A DNA stretch of 64,000 nt from Merluccius polli (lineage: Eukaryota; Chordata; Actinopteri; Gadiformes; Merlucciidae): assembly GCA_030340625.1 (NCBI GenBank), contig JAOPHQ010001137.1, positions 62,001 to 126,000 on the forward strand, in the 5' to 3' direction. A program made the translations under genes and the position numbers. Below the pieces are notes generated by a model that saw only the letters and a list, made by a program, of their open reading frames with translations, was not told where the DNA came from and did not search any database. This document shows, piece after piece, positions 62,601 to 62,994 of the stretch. The stretch's first letter is position 1, and each line of letters opens with the position of its first letter.

Positions 62601-62647
62601 GTTCGGATGGGGAAGGAGGAGGAGAAACTGATGATCAGAGGACTAGG
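5982..62647 (+). CDS. ryr2: ryr2, ryanodine receptor 2 (partial; 22 internal coding exons)
   Basis: Spliced exons: 5982-6065, 6705-6864, 16653-16800, 19811-19911, 22186-22290, 37936-38110, 38430-38638, 42893-43075, 43305-43447, 45997-46111, 47583-47743, 48438-48600, 50378-50464, 50925-51056, 53666-53760, 53862-54037, 54675-55309, 55781-55981, 59124-59229, 59553-59696, 60814-60941, 62502-62647. All introns are GT-AG and phases match throughout; about 1,199 codons without a stop. In order the protein covers the end of RyR repeat 1, RyR repeat 2, SPRY2, a charged divergent linker, SPRY3 and part of the junctional solenoid. Family knowledge: RYR2 is the SR/ER Ca2+-release channel that opens on cytosolic Ca2+ in cardiac and neural cells; this stretch is cytosolic. 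Assignment to RYR2 rests on diagnostic words such as FFPLIKLFYTLLIMG-like text (seen as VPLIKLFYTLLIMG), VRMGKEEEKLMIRGLG and VWAGECTSPGQGR, which fit remembered RYR2 better than RYR1/RYR3. The pore and the N-terminus lie outside the window. Paralog a or b is undecided. Confidence 0.93.
6066..6704 (+). other. intron 1, no feature recognised
   Basis: 639 nt, AT-rich. The tract 'aacatattacaataacat' near 6090 recurs imperfectly near 6417. No coding or transposon signature. Confidence 0.6.
6705..6864 (+). CDS. ryr2: ryr2 exon 2 (RyR repeat 2)
   Basis: Acceptor 'tgttgtgcag', donor 'gtatgg'. Phase 2 in, 0 out. Contains the RyR-repeat signature VDKLAENAHNVWARDRI followed by QGWTYGIQQ. RyR repeats are small helical modules on the clamp corner of the cytosolic assembly. 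Confidence 0.97.
7771..9311 (+). pseudogene. LINE ORF1, SGNH-esterase-like, frameshifted
   Basis: The first frame (7771-8442) begins MPPFSTDDYYKLLQKIAVLE, probably a short coiled coil, with a basic middle. It reaches the esterase block TLIVGDGAVNE at residues 180-190. Family knowledge: many CR1/L2 ORF1 proteins carry an SGNH/GDSL esterase here with a catalytic Ser after GD; this copy has Gly. A frameshift at about 8385-8440 moves the rest to a second frame (8385-9311), which reads the remaining esterase fold (LVIHTGALDVVKQQ, then FISGPLPTVRRGDERF) and a proline-rich tail with four QHEE/QQEE-type repeats. Inactive by both the Ser loss and the frameshift. Confidence 0.75.
12103..13277. mobile_element. 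hAT element inserted in the LINE ORF2
   Basis: Ends CAGGGGTCGGCAACC and GGTTGCCGACCCCTG are exact inverted repeats. Both flanks are tcttagta (12095-12102 and 13278-13285), a perfect 8-bp target duplication. Leaving out the element and one duplication makes the LINE frame continuous. 1,175 bp, no transposase. Confidence 0.95.
12340..12902. repeat. GC-rich module with 7-copy minisatellite
   Basis: Begins CAGTGGCTCTCAACC, an hAT-like end. An inverted repeat follows (ttcaaaaaggaggcgcg near 12373 against a complementary stretch ending near 12478). Then come seven copies of a unit built on 'gtaggtccgcggtgtgttac' with variable C-runs (about 12530-12875). The right end (gaatcctctg) is degenerate and has no matching target duplication. 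The same unit occurs in the hAT at 26153. Open frames here on both strands are repeat artefacts. Confidence 0.75.
13982..14521. other. intronic spacer, nothing recognised
   Basis: About 540 nt between the hAT and the Tc1 element with no transposon end, coding similarity or repeat that I can identify, apart from a TA run leading into 14522. Confidence 0.5.
14522..15741 (+). mobile_element. Tc1/mariner transposon, complete
   Basis: Inverted ends: 5' CACTCACCGGCCACTTTATT continuing to AGGTACACCT, with the reverse complement at 15712-15741. That gives about 30 bp of near-perfect TIR. Flanked on both sides by TA within TA-rich sequence, the expected target duplication. 1,220 bp with one intact ORF. 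It sits 2.2 kb upstream of ryr2 exon 3, in the same orientation as the gene. Confidence 0.95.
14669..15709 (+). CDS. Tc1/mariner transposase (DD36E type), intact
   Basis: 346 residues with no interruption, the expected size for the superfamily. The N-terminal half has paired helix-turn-helix DNA-binding motifs (LSISETADLLGFSRTTIS at residues 23-40, then an RRT/RTLRRMGY region about 104-114). The catalytic triad is visible: Asp155 in WSDESRF, Asp246 in FQQDNAPCH, Glu283 in NPIEHLWD. There are 36 residues between the second Asp and the Glu, so DD36E rather than the classical DD34E. A Gly-rich GGGGVMVWG box lies at about 190-198. The ATG follows the 5' TIR by about 117 nt. It would cut and paste its own element at TA sites. 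The intact frame and good TIRs suggest a young, possibly active copy. Confidence 0.95.
   Translation: MGKKGDLSDFERGMVVGARRAGLSISETADLLGFSRTTISRVYREWSEKEKISSERQFCGRKCLVDARGQRRMARLVRADRKATVTQITTRYNRGMQKSISERTTRRTLRRMGYSSRRPHRVPLLSAKNRKLRLQFAQAHQNWTIEDWKNVAWSDESRFLLRHSDGRVRIWRQQHESMDPSCLVSTVQAGGGGVMVWGIFSWHTLGLLVPIEHRVKATDYLSIVADHVHPFMTTVYPSSDGYFQQDNAPCHKARIISDWFLEHDNEFTVLKWPPQSPDLNPIEHLWDVVEREIRIMDVQPTNLQQLRDAIMSIWTKLSEECFQYLVESVPRRIKAVLKAKGGPTQY
15762..16130. mobile_element. short non-autonomous element with TTAGTGGTGG ends
   Basis: Left end TTAGTGGTGGGC and right end CCACCACTAA are inverted, embedded in TATA on both sides. Inside are tandem 'aatctagatt' motifs (15785-15845) and a GC-rich core. 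About 370 bp, non-coding. The superfamily is uncertain (hAT-like ends, target duplication not resolvable in the TA tract). Confidence 0.55.
16131..16652. other. end of intron 2, nothing recognised
   Basis: Short TA run, then unique-looking sequence up to the pyrimidine-rich acceptor 'ctgtcctcttcag' of exon 3. Confidence 0.5.
16653..16800 (+). CDS. ryr2: ryr2 exon 3 (RyR repeat 2, C-terminal half)
   Basis: Phase 0 in, 1 out, donor 'gtatgg'. Reads DVKNRRNPRLVPYALLDERT, then REAVRTLLGYGYNLEAPDQD. The RNPRLVPY motif closes the RyR repeat. Confidence 0.97.
17062..17199. repeat. inverted repeat (24-bp arms)
   Basis: gtgtgttgatggctggttta (17066-17085) pairs with taaaccagccatcaacaaca (17175-17194) across a 90-nt spacer, with CA/GT extensions. 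It may be the ends of a small foldback element. The first 260 nt of the intron show nothing else. Confidence 0.55.
17255..17460. repeat. dispersed repeat, copy 1 (pair of 47790-48000)
   Basis: Shares 'gaccatattcgct', 'gcaagtctgccgttggca', 'ctttgcagctgtatttccaaagtaaa' and 'atgttactgccaccattttcat'-like text with 47790-48000. Non-coding. Confidence 0.6.
18055..18480. repeat. AT-rich repeat of 'aacgctttatattaagg' type
   Basis: Dense in ttataa, taataa and attaat motifs, starting 'gtaacgctttatattaaggt' as in a repeat common in fish genomes. Boundaries and class are uncertain. Confidence 0.35.
18815..19220. repeat. transposon-end fragments (18821-18930 and 19108-19220)
   Basis: 'ccatggtataagcgggataatg' at 18820 recurs near 45652. 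The stretch 19150-19220 reads 'ggccgaatatattcggttaccgaatattcggtgcatccct', the right end of an hAT family whose left end is not found here. Non-coding. From 19221 to about 19555 I recognise nothing. Confidence 0.4.
19560..19710. repeat. fragment of a GC-rich element end
   Basis: Reads 'gcgcccccat' several times and ends 'cccccgttgagaaaccatg', resembling hAT right ends such as the one at 26470 (ggttgagaacccctg). No left end identified. Confidence 0.35.
19811..19911 (+). CDS. ryr2: ryr2 exon 4 (start of SPRY2)
   Basis: Acceptor 'tttccctcag', donor 'gtaaga'. Phase 1 in, 0 out. Reads ARADLCNMSAERFRIFRAEK then TYSVSTGKWYFELE, the first strands of SPRY2 (WYFE motif). One residue shorter than my recollection of human RYR2 at the start. 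Confidence 0.95.
20177..20235 (-). repeat. LTR-like repeat, left copy
   Basis: 'tgttacacttatgaggtcct' and 'ctcacagggttgacatatttaaaaa' recur at 21747 with few changes. Both copies begin TGT, and read on the minus strand they end in ACA, as an LTR would. The element between them carries gag text on the minus strand. Confidence 0.45.
20340..20640 (-). pseudogene. LINE-like fragment (linker between endonuclease and RT)
   Basis: The minus-strand frame 20406-20636 reads NPQIVFNIIRSVLNGPAGTG then LEPRNYLTEICCSFYWESRE, resembling the segment between endonuclease and RT in L2-like LINEs (VLFNTVNSVL-type text). Weak, short and isolated. Confidence 0.4.
20920..21586 (-). pseudogene. LTR-retrotransposon gag-like relic with zinc-knuckle remnant
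   Basis: Two minus-strand frames. 21586 to 21299 reads KNIMVSDETLIEKISEAASL, a gag-like helical text. 21255 to 20920 reads CAACLEAERRAV and then FRCGESGHTSRGC, a CCHC-type zinc knuckle with its first Cys displaced. The pair lies between the two LTR-like repeats (20177, 21747). No protease, RT or integrase follows, so the copy is heavily deleted. It probably belonged to a Ty3/gypsy-type element; the assignment is uncertain. Confidence 0.5.
21747..21930 (-). repeat. LTR-like repeat, right copy
   Basis: 'tgtaacacttatgaggtgat' then 'ctcacagtgttgacatatttaaaaa', matching 20177-20235. It continues to a 'tttattttaccaaccgccaa' region that may hold the LTR interior and primer-binding side. Confidence 0.4.
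22186..22290 (+). CDS. ryr2: ryr2 exon 5 (SPRY2)
   Basis: Acceptor 'ccaccccag', donor 'gtaagt'. 35 codons, phase 0-0. Reads AGEIRVGWARPGCLPDQELG then SDEQAFVFDGFK; the RVGWARPG and FDGF motifs are core SPRY strands. Confidence 0.96.
22345..22384. repeat. (ACT)n-like triplet microsatellite
   Basis: A run of imperfect tac/act triplets, about 40 nt. Confidence 0.8.
22728..23735. repeat. dispersed repeat with internal 3-copy tandem block
   Basis: Opens 'aattaaagctgcaagcagct', the start of a repeat very common in fish. Inside, a block with 'aaaatggccaactttgacgg', 'cacgccacggccacgcccttt' and 'gacgtagagtcgcaaatag' occurs three times (near 22925, 23070 and 23245). Open frames on both strands here are repeat artefacts. 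Confidence 0.65.
24296..24673. mobile_element. MITE with AAAGGTGCTGTAGGTAAGA ends, copy 1
   Basis: Left AAAGGTGCTGTAGGTAAGA and right TCTTACCTACAGCACCTTT are perfect inverted repeats. About 378 bp, non-coding. Related copies are at 55356-55732 (inverted interior) and 62138. Confidence 0.85.
24720..24940. repeat. tandem repeat, about 63-bp unit, 3-4 copies
   Basis: Unit 'attattaggtattcacagag' + 'tatctgtggatacctattgt' + 'atctgttagg' repeats head to tail and leads into 'agggcccgagcaccaaatgg' (about 24945-25030), a short repeat itself present twice. These belong to a dispersed fish repeat that hosts the L1 and hAT insertions to the right. Confidence 0.75.
25282..26687. mobile_element. hAT element containing a second hAT
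   Basis: Flanks are atggccac (25274-25281) and atggccac (26688-26695), an exact 8-bp target duplication. Ends TAGGGTTGGATATCG and GGTACCCAAACCCTT are inverted with mismatches. The interior shares text with the hAT at 43866 ('gcatagtaattccatagtttgagt', 'cacgaacaagtatcggca'). No transposase. Confidence 0.85.
26153..26483. mobile_element. hAT MITE nested in the 25282 hAT
   Basis: Flanks ctttagag on both sides (26145-26152, 26484-26491), exact. Ends CAGTGGTACTC and GAGAACCCCTG. The interior has the same 'ttcaaaaaggagg' inverted arms, 'ctgtccggcgtccggcgcag' core and one 'gtaggtccgcggtgtgttac' unit as the module at 12340. 331 bp. Confidence 0.93.
26892..27120 (-). mobile_element. L1 copy 2 (minus strand), 3' end
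   Basis: A T10 run at 26892 (poly-A on the minus strand) and an AT-rich 3' UTR. The rest of this L1 is at 35479-37235, displaced by the insertion of L1 copy 1. 'tgtcatttagaa' before the T run resembles 'tgtcattttcaa' at 37236, a possible target duplication. Confidence 0.65.
27266..27877 (+). pseudogene. L1 ORF1, C-terminally truncated
   Basis: 203 residues. A low-complexity basic N-terminus (MPPKKNDGNKDEKNKQAPSP) leads into a coiled coil (about residues 45-125) and the start of the RNA-recognition domain, RRKNLRLVGYPEGVEGKDT (about 128-146). The frame ends soon after PRAIVIRLL, where about 100-140 further residues would be expected, so the C-terminal domain is lost. From 27878 to 28940 there is only spacer sequence with no recognisable ORF. 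Confidence 0.8.
31593..33844. mobile_element. PIF/Harbinger-like element inside L1 ORF2
   Basis: Ends GGCCCAGTATTTCAAAA and TTTTGAAATACTGGGCC are perfect inverted repeats. CTG on both sides (31590-31592, 33845-33847) is a 3-bp target duplication of the CWG form known for this superfamily. Without the element and one CTG the L1 frame runs on. About 2.25 kb. No DDE transposase is seen. Both subterminal regions (31605-31880, 33670-33835) are crowded with GGAT/ATCC. Confidence 0.85.
32255..32656 (-). CDS. unknown ORF inside the Harbinger-like element
   Basis: 133 residues on the minus strand, from MKMLGKCFNVQHDINCD to the basic end KAVRKAAHF. The C-terminal third (RPERAVKQIEQANELIKL) looks helical. 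Harbinger elements usually encode a Myb-like second protein; I cannot recognise a Myb motif here, so this may be a remnant exon of one or chance. No homolog known to me. Confidence 0.25.
   Translation of the reverse strand: MKMLGKCFNVQHDINCDTEKMQVHTCHSLSSVGEPADEPLNLSSECVFLTPVEAQRVNLQPAPALLYPIHHKRFVGQSVGDGGGMPVMRTLIKSSSKWRPERAVKQIEQANELIKLTQRNRTENKAVRKAAHF
35479..37235 (-). pseudogene. L1 copy 2 ORF2, 5'-truncated (minus strand)
   Basis: The frame 37212 to 36457 begins at the RT catalytic box (SISMYADDTLVYLSDL, YADD intact) and runs through the thumb (LSGYKTNYSKS, VYLGVEISP, KKFIWKGKKPHIKW). Then 36310-36023 and 35777-35547 give the C-terminus (KPWKADIPLGTETIDWEVVW; AAKKVIVPRWLPPHQLSIKH; SSARINNAKLRTFEMW). 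Several frameshifts. Truncation lies just upstream of YADD, typical of incomplete reverse transcription. Continues at 26892-27120 beyond the inserted L1. Confidence 0.85.
37236..37935. other. end of intron 5: dispersed repeat remainder
   Basis: Text such as 'aactttgaacaagcgtaact' and 'gtcatgaaactttgta' near 37677-37735 is repeated near 26755-26812. Both flanks of the L1 pile therefore belong to one repeat family, cut in two by the insertions. The acceptor of exon 6 follows directly. Confidence 0.5.
37936..38110 (+). CDS. ryr2: ryr2 exon 6 (SPRY2)
   Basis: Acceptor 'ttttctccacag', donor 'gttaac'. Phase 0 in, 1 out. Reads AQRWHQGNEHFGRSWQAADV, VGCMVDLGERTMMFTLNGEV and DDSGSELAFKDFEV. FTLNGE is the diagnostic SPRY motif. 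Confidence 0.97.
38111..38429 (+). other. intron 6, nothing recognised
   Basis: 319 nt, AT-rich, with short tandem 'atattcagtac' motifs near 38338-38398. No element seen. Confidence 0.6.
38430..38638 (+). CDS. ryr2: ryr2 exon 7 (end of SPRY2)
   Basis: Acceptor 'actttgaaag', donor 'gtgagc'. Phase 1 in, 0 out. Reads GFIPVCSLGVCQVGRMNFGK, TLKYFTICGLQEGFEPFAVN and HNHEHIEV. FIPVCSLGV plus VGRMNFGKDVS points to RYR2. Confidence 0.97.
39930..41215 (-). pseudogene. LINE relic (I/Nimb-like): endonuclease joined to C-terminus, RT missing
   Basis: Read from 41215 leftwards: ALSIASINIEGFSRCKADIL (start of the endonuclease), ETHIGPAQHRPAIPGMKLVA, SIGDFNAHSTLWGYEANNQD, KRGYNADLVCVSSDLSSRAV and DPIPQTQHRPITITI. 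Then, after only about 100 nt, the C-terminal text VPWPTWKTFNRLRVEQGRC and CSCGAVQTMSHLLECDDAPK. All RT motifs are absent. Endonuclease and C-terminus are in two or three frames. Clade is a best guess from the GDFNAHSTLWGY and TQHRPI text. Confidence 0.7.
42019..42815. mobile_element. hAT element, 797 bp
   Basis: Flanks tatatagg on both sides (42011-42018, 42816-42823), an exact 8-bp duplication. Ends CAGTGTGCAAATTAT and ATAACTCGCACCCTG are inverted with a few mismatches. Subterminal G-rich text 'tctccgggggagccaggggg' is mirrored near 42760-42800. No transposase. Its right end is 77 bp upstream of exon 8. Confidence 0.92.
42893..43075 (+). CDS. ryr2: ryr2 exon 8 (after SPRY2)
   Basis: Acceptor 'gtaccccacag', phase 0-0, 61 codons. 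Reads VTRIDGTVESYPCLKVTQRS, SMPIECAETFSTSSG and ends SPKK. The donor is AAG|GTCATC, weak at +3 to +5. An alternative in-phase donor is TAC|GTCTTC at 43058. I chose 43075 because SPKK aligns with GPKN in remembered human RYR2. Reading on reaches a stop within 13 codons. Confidence 0.88.
43305..43447 (+). CDS. ryr2: ryr2 exon 9 (divergent linker)
   Basis: Acceptor 'ttatgtatgcag', donor 'gtattc'. Phase 0 in, 2 out. Reads VSDFEVLVKSSHGHIGG, then EFNNHKDHNQEKPSKFKQ. EFNNHKD..QEKPS is an RYR2 hallmark; this region is highly variable between isoforms. Confidence 0.93.
44410..44640 (+). mobile_element. Tc1-like element, 5' end fragment
   Basis: 'acagtccctgacaaaagtct' opens a Tc1/mariner-type terminal repeat, with related text 'agacaaaagttttgtcgcct' near 44613. 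No transposase and no matching right end, so it is truncated. Confidence 0.4.
44806..44893 (-). repeat. tRNA-derived SINE head (minus strand)
   Basis: Read on the minus strand: an A-box-like GTGGCGCAGGAGGTAGAGCG and a B-box-like GGTTGCTAGTTTGC, with the spacing of a tRNA-derived SINE promoter. No long SINE body could be delimited. Confidence 0.6.
45997..46111 (+). CDS. ryr2: ryr2 exon 10 (linker to SPRY3)
   Basis: Acceptor 'cctctgttccag', donor 'gtgagg'. Phase 2 in, 0 out. Reads LMLKRTKPDNISSSARLSDK then VADDRDDCEFLMQTST, matching the RTKPD...DDRDD..FLMQTST pattern of RYR2. Confidence 0.95.
46581..47060. repeat. inverted-repeat element (AAAGGACAATTCCGG type)
   Basis: Opens 'aaaggacaattccggcgcaaa', a common fish repeat start. 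Arms of about 76 nt, 46648-46723 and 46974-47049, are near-perfect inverted copies ('gggatcagttttcattctag' against 'ctagaatgaaaactgatccc'). The loop is about 250 nt. Non-coding. 47061-47582 shows nothing further. Confidence 0.75.
47583..47743 (+). CDS. ryr2: ryr2 exon 11 (start of SPRY3)
   Basis: Acceptor 'actttttgtcag', donor 'gtcagt'. Phase 0 in, 2 out. Reads YYYSVRIFPGQEPGSVWVGW, VTSDFHQYDPSFELHK and VTVTLGDEKGKVHE. Confidence 0.97.
47790..48000. repeat. dispersed repeat, copy 2 (pair of 17255-17460)
   Basis: 'gaccatattcgctttgctca', 'tttgcagctgattggatt', 'atatttccaaagtaaatgcc' and 'accgctaccattttcat' parallel 17255-17460 with an extra 45-bp segment. Non-coding. Confidence 0.6.
48438..48600 (+). 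CDS. ryr2: ryr2 exon 12 (SPRY3)
   Basis: Acceptor 'tctgtctgccag', donor 'gtatgt'. Phase 2 in, 0 out. Reads IKRSNCYMVWAGECTSPGQG, NNNGLEIGCLVDTANGLLTF and ANGKELSTYYQ. FMANGKE is the SPRY core motif. Confidence 0.97.
48601..49240 (+). other. intron 12, first part: nothing recognised
   Basis: AT-rich, with 'acttaccttatacttac' type short repeats near 49021-49085. No element delimited. Confidence 0.5.
49380..49800. repeat. retroelement-like GC-rich segment
   Basis: 'gcaggtagacccaaatgcag' followed by 'actacttttaattccaaaat' and a G-rich body resembles long terminal or untranslated sequence of fish LTR retrotransposons. No coding frame or second repeat was found, so the class is a guess. Confidence 0.3.
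49806..49970. repeat. minisatellite, 24-bp unit, about 7 copies
   Basis: Unit 'ctccgggacgggaggaaact' plus 'cgat/caat' repeated about seven times with single-base variants. Because 24 is divisible by 3, it leaves open frames on both strands with repeated SPGREETR or SFLPSRR peptides; these are artefacts. Confidence 0.9.
50378..50464 (+). CDS. ryr2: ryr2 exon 13 (end of SPRY3)
   Basis: Acceptor 'tgtccctttag', donor 'gtgaag'. 29 codons, phase 0-0. Reads VEPSTKLFPAVFAQATSPNV then FQFELGHIK. The FAQATSPNVFQFELG text is RYR2-specific among the three isoforms as I recall them. Confidence 0.97.
50559..50613. repeat. (TA)n microsatellite
   Basis: About 27 TA dinucleotides, preceded by catac repeats and followed by a CA-rich tract (50614-50660). 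Confidence 0.95.
50778..50890. repeat. 34-bp tandem repeat, about 3.3 copies
   Basis: Unit 'gccccaggtaacagtaggtc' + 'tgaggcaggttaaa' in three imperfect copies. Ends about 35 nt before exon 14, so it occupies the usual branch-point region. Confidence 0.85.
50925..51056 (+). CDS. ryr2: ryr2 exon 14 (start of junctional solenoid)
   Basis: Acceptor 'tatctctggtccag', donor 'gtgggc'. 44 codons, phase 0-0. Reads NVMPVSAGLFKSERMNPAPQ, CPPRLHVQFLTSVLWSRLPN and HFPK. Confidence 0.96.
51344..53598. mobile_element. TIR element with GCGGGCAGCATACTTC ends
   Basis: Left end GCGGGCAGCATACTTC (51345) and right end GAAGTATGCTGCCCGC (53582-53597) are perfect inverted repeats. TTA on both sides (51341-51343, 53599-53601) is a 3-bp target duplication, pointing to a PIF/Harbinger-like or similar family. 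It encloses the hAT at 52506. Related right-end text lies at 59965-60146. No transposase. Confidence 0.8.
52506..53325. mobile_element. hAT MITE nested in the 51344 element
   Basis: Ends TAGTGATGCATAATATTGG and CAATATCGTGCATCTCTA are inverted. Flanks ggcatgac (52498-52505) and tgcatgac (53326-53333) match in 7 of 8. Subterminal 'cggtatcggaatcggtatcg' repeats. 820 bp, non-coding. Confidence 0.85.
53599..53676 (+). repeat. 44-bp tandem duplication of the exon 15 acceptor
   Basis: 'ttacctgttatcccctatcc' + 'taggtgtcggtgt' (53599-53631) recurs as 'ttacctgttatctcctactc' + 'taggtgtcggtgt' (53643-53675), offset 44 nt. Each copy has a pyrimidine tract, an AG and the first exon bases. Only the second AG (53664-53665) keeps the ryr2 frame. 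Confidence 0.9.
53666..53760 (+). CDS. ryr2: ryr2 exon 15 (junctional solenoid)
   Basis: Phase 0 in, 2 out, donor 'gtacat'. Reads VSVSRVNDRHGWLIQCNEPL then QFMALHIPEEN. The start is set by frame; the upstream duplicate AG would add 44 nt and shift the frame. Confidence 0.95.
53862..54037 (+). CDS. ryr2: ryr2 exon 16 (junctional solenoid)
   Basis: Acceptor 'cgatgttctccag', donor 'gtagta'. Phase 2 in, 1 out. Reads SMDIQELSEHGELLRFHYHT, LRLYSAVCALGNNRVAHALC and SHVDEAQLLQAIENKYMP. Confidence 0.97.
54130..54610 (-). pseudogene. LINE 3' fragment (minus strand)
   Basis: The minus-strand frame 54609 to 54352 ends YFSIKGKHIWNALPTEIKIQ, then TFNEKVKHWLKQNQ: the WNxLP..I and FK..VK..L pattern of non-LTR RT C-termini. 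The likely 3' UTR reaches about 54130. 5' truncated, 65 nt from exon 17. Confidence 0.6.
54675..55309 (+). CDS. ryr2: ryr2 exon 17 (large solenoid exon)
   Basis: 635 nt, the largest exon here. Acceptor 'ttttcccccag', donor 'gtgaga'. Phase 1 in, 0 out. Reads GLLRTGYYDLLMDIHLSSYA, MMNNEYIVPMTEETKSITLF, LPGIGLSTSLRPRMLFSSPS, then an unusual insert RRTGSRGSNNAPASSLD. It continues HSPEFPLETLKTKTIGMLTE, VPLIKLFYTLLIMGVFHNGD, LQLIEPTVFSEG, a short acidic/Gly-rich loop (EEGDGADGGGGGRG) and LLQMKLPEPVKLQ. The acidic loop is at the place of divergent region 3, which is a long Glu tract in RYR1 but short here, as in RYR2. Confidence 0.95.
55356..55732. mobile_element. MITE with TTAAAGGTGCTGTAGG ends, copy 2
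   Basis: Left 'ttaaaggtgctgtaggaaag' and right 'accgacagcagctttaaa' are inverted with mismatches. The interior ('tctgaccaatcagggcatca', 'ctctatgagacattttagattttag') is the reverse complement of that of copy 1 at 24296. Its right end is 48 nt upstream of exon 18. Confidence 0.8.
55781..55981 (+). CDS. ryr2: ryr2 exon 18 (RIH-like solenoid)
   Basis: Acceptor 'tttcatgcag', donor 'gtaggg'. 67 codons, phase 0-0. Reads MCRLLQYLCDCQVRHRIEAV, VAFSDDFVACLQDNQKFRYN and MQALNMSAALTAKKTKEFRS, then PPQEQ. The initial ATG is internal, not a start. Confidence 0.97.
56147..56320. mobile_element. fragment of the GGACCATACTGGTCTGGGTG family, copy 2
   Basis: 'aggacaatactggtctgggt' followed by 'ctcgtggctgcactaaaaca' and 'cacaaatgtaaacaatagcaat', parallel to 19928-20075 and 60150-60300. 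No right end. Confidence 0.6.
56515..57297. repeat. 52-bp minisatellite, 15 copies
   Basis: Unit 'gtaacgacatggcaacgtta' + 'ccttattactccagtaaata' + 'gagacgatctta', 15 head-to-tail copies, counted by the 'aacgttac' core. A variant group (gaaacgaaatgg...cctttaaata...gtaacaacatgg) occurs twice, eight units apart, which implies a higher-order duplication of about 416 bp. Confidence 0.95.
57298..58264. other. intron 18 spacer
   Basis: No gene. 'ctacacactgcacctttaac' near 57860-57883 is the end of a common fish repeat whose start I cannot place. The rest appears unique. Confidence 0.4.
58265..59045 (+). pseudogene. L1-type LINE 3' fragment
   Basis: Frames near 58344-58541 (MKTFEEIKATFDIPNKYFFK, then YLQVRSFI) and 58607-58789 (AKRLIALSWNNLNKLHVGQW, then LREMSSCLSMEKISYILKG) are the C-terminus of L1 ORF2; HFFKYLQVRDFI in the 27121 copy is parallel. 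The 3' UTR ends in an AT-rich tail at about 59045. 5' truncated. The tail lies about 78 nt upstream of exon 19. Confidence 0.75.
59124..59229 (+). CDS. ryr2: ryr2 exon 19
   Basis: Acceptor 'tcccactccag', donor 'gtacca'. Phase 0 in, 1 out. Reads INMLLNFKDEKQECPCSQTI then REQLMAFHEDLMIHC. Confidence 0.97.
59230..59552 (+). other. intron 19, nothing recognised
   Basis: 323 nt, AT-rich, no element seen. Confidence 0.6.
59553..59696 (+). CDS. ryr2: ryr2 exon 20 (charged loop)
   Basis: Acceptor 'gagatgtccgcag', donor 'gtaaga'. Phase 1 in, 1 out. Reads GIEIAEDRANDCDGDFTIRG then RLMSLVEKVAYLKRKIDELP and a Lys-rich end KKKKDKKP. Its 48 codons and phase 1-1 mean skipping it would keep the frame. Confidence 0.95.
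59965..60146. repeat. fragment related to the 51344 element right end
   Basis: 'caatcggaattctgagttcc', 'ggagacctcactggtctta' and 'gtgtaaaacaagtttgtcca' parallel 53484-53575, ending 'ttatgctgccc' like that element's right TIR. Confidence 0.6.
60147..60775. mobile_element. GGACCATACTGGTCTGGGTG family, copy 3, carrying a palindrome
   Basis: Left part 'cagtctgggtcatgaaacca' with 'ctcgtggcttcactaaaaca' and 'cacaaatgtaaacactagca'. Right end 'gatggtttgatcacccagac' then 'cggaatggtcctt', followed by TAA. Same family as 19928 and 56147. The palindrome 60310-60723 fills its middle. Confidence 0.7.
60310..60723. repeat. 414-bp foldback palindrome
   Basis: Arms 60310-60480 and 60553-60723 (171 nt each) are near-perfect reverse complements with a 72-nt spacer. 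The outer ends read 'atagagcgtaacagtgaccg' and 'cggtcactgttacgctctat'. No coding frame. It lies in intron 20 of ryr2, so the pre-mRNA would fold into a long hairpin. Confidence 0.95.
60814..60941 (+). CDS. ryr2: ryr2 exon 21
   Basis: Acceptor 'ccccccttccccag', donor 'gtgtgt'. Phase 1 in, 0 out. Reads TLQHLISDTMVRWAQESVIE then DPELVRAMFVLLHRQYDGIG, GQ. Confidence 0.97.
60942..61389 (+). other. intron 21, first part: nothing recognised
   Basis: A short GT run after the donor, then AT-rich sequence with no identifiable element. Confidence 0.5.
61440..62110. repeat. possible LTR-type sequence with a 75-bp direct repeat
   Basis: 'accagttggtctgtggggga' ... 'caacaaaaggaggctatgta' (about 61786-61845) recurs as 'accagttgatctgtggagga' ... 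'caacaaaaggaggccattta' (about 61996-62053). The segment 'gttcaatcctttattcacgg' near 61494 could be a reversed polyadenylation region of an LTR. No coding frame. Confidence 0.35.
62138..62455. repeat. MITE-like copy 3 joined to an inverted fragment of the 25282 hAT
   Basis: Opens 'ttttaaaggtgctgtagaca'. From about 62308 the sequence is the reverse complement of 25925-26070 ('gaggtttattcaggtagtat', 'cttcggttgttccacc'). It ends about 45 nt before exon 22. Confidence 0.65.
62502..62647 (+). CDS. ryr2: ryr2 exon 22 (last in window)
   Basis: Acceptor 'gtgtgtgtgtctag', donor 'gtgagc'. Phase 0 in, 2 out. Reads VRALPKTYTINAVSVEDTIK, LASLGQIRSLLSVRMGKEEE and KLMIRGLG. The next exon (expected DIMNNKVFYQHPN) is beyond the window. 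Confidence 0.97.
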
Positions 62648-62994
62648 GTGAGCATAGTCTCTATAAACACAGTCTGCTAATGCCATAGGCTTTAAGCATA
62701 CATCTGTAGGGAGGCGACAATATTTGACGCATCAGCTGCATGCTGGTTTCCTTTTGAGGGATGAGTAGAATAGACAAATCACTAAAATAAACCAGCAGAG
62801 AAAATCCCCCTCAAAGCTCTTTTTCTCACGTCTCACAGGCAGGTAATGGGTGGGAATGATAGCTGGTTAACTCCACCCCCAACCACTCCCCCACTAGACT
62901 TCATAGTCATTATATGTCAGTGGGGTAGTCAGCTAACCCTCAGGAAACAAACTTGCATGGCTGACATGTTTCATTTTAAATTTTTGATGTCCTC

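Noticed and set aside
5982..62647. Assignment to ryr1 or ryr3
   Set aside because: Text such as FAQATSPNVFQFELG, EFNNHKD..QEKPS and VRMGKEEEKLMIRGLG fits remembered RYR2; RYR1 would have a long Glu tract before LLQMKLPE and RYR3 lacks the charged linker of exon 9. A tree with all fish paralogs would settle it.
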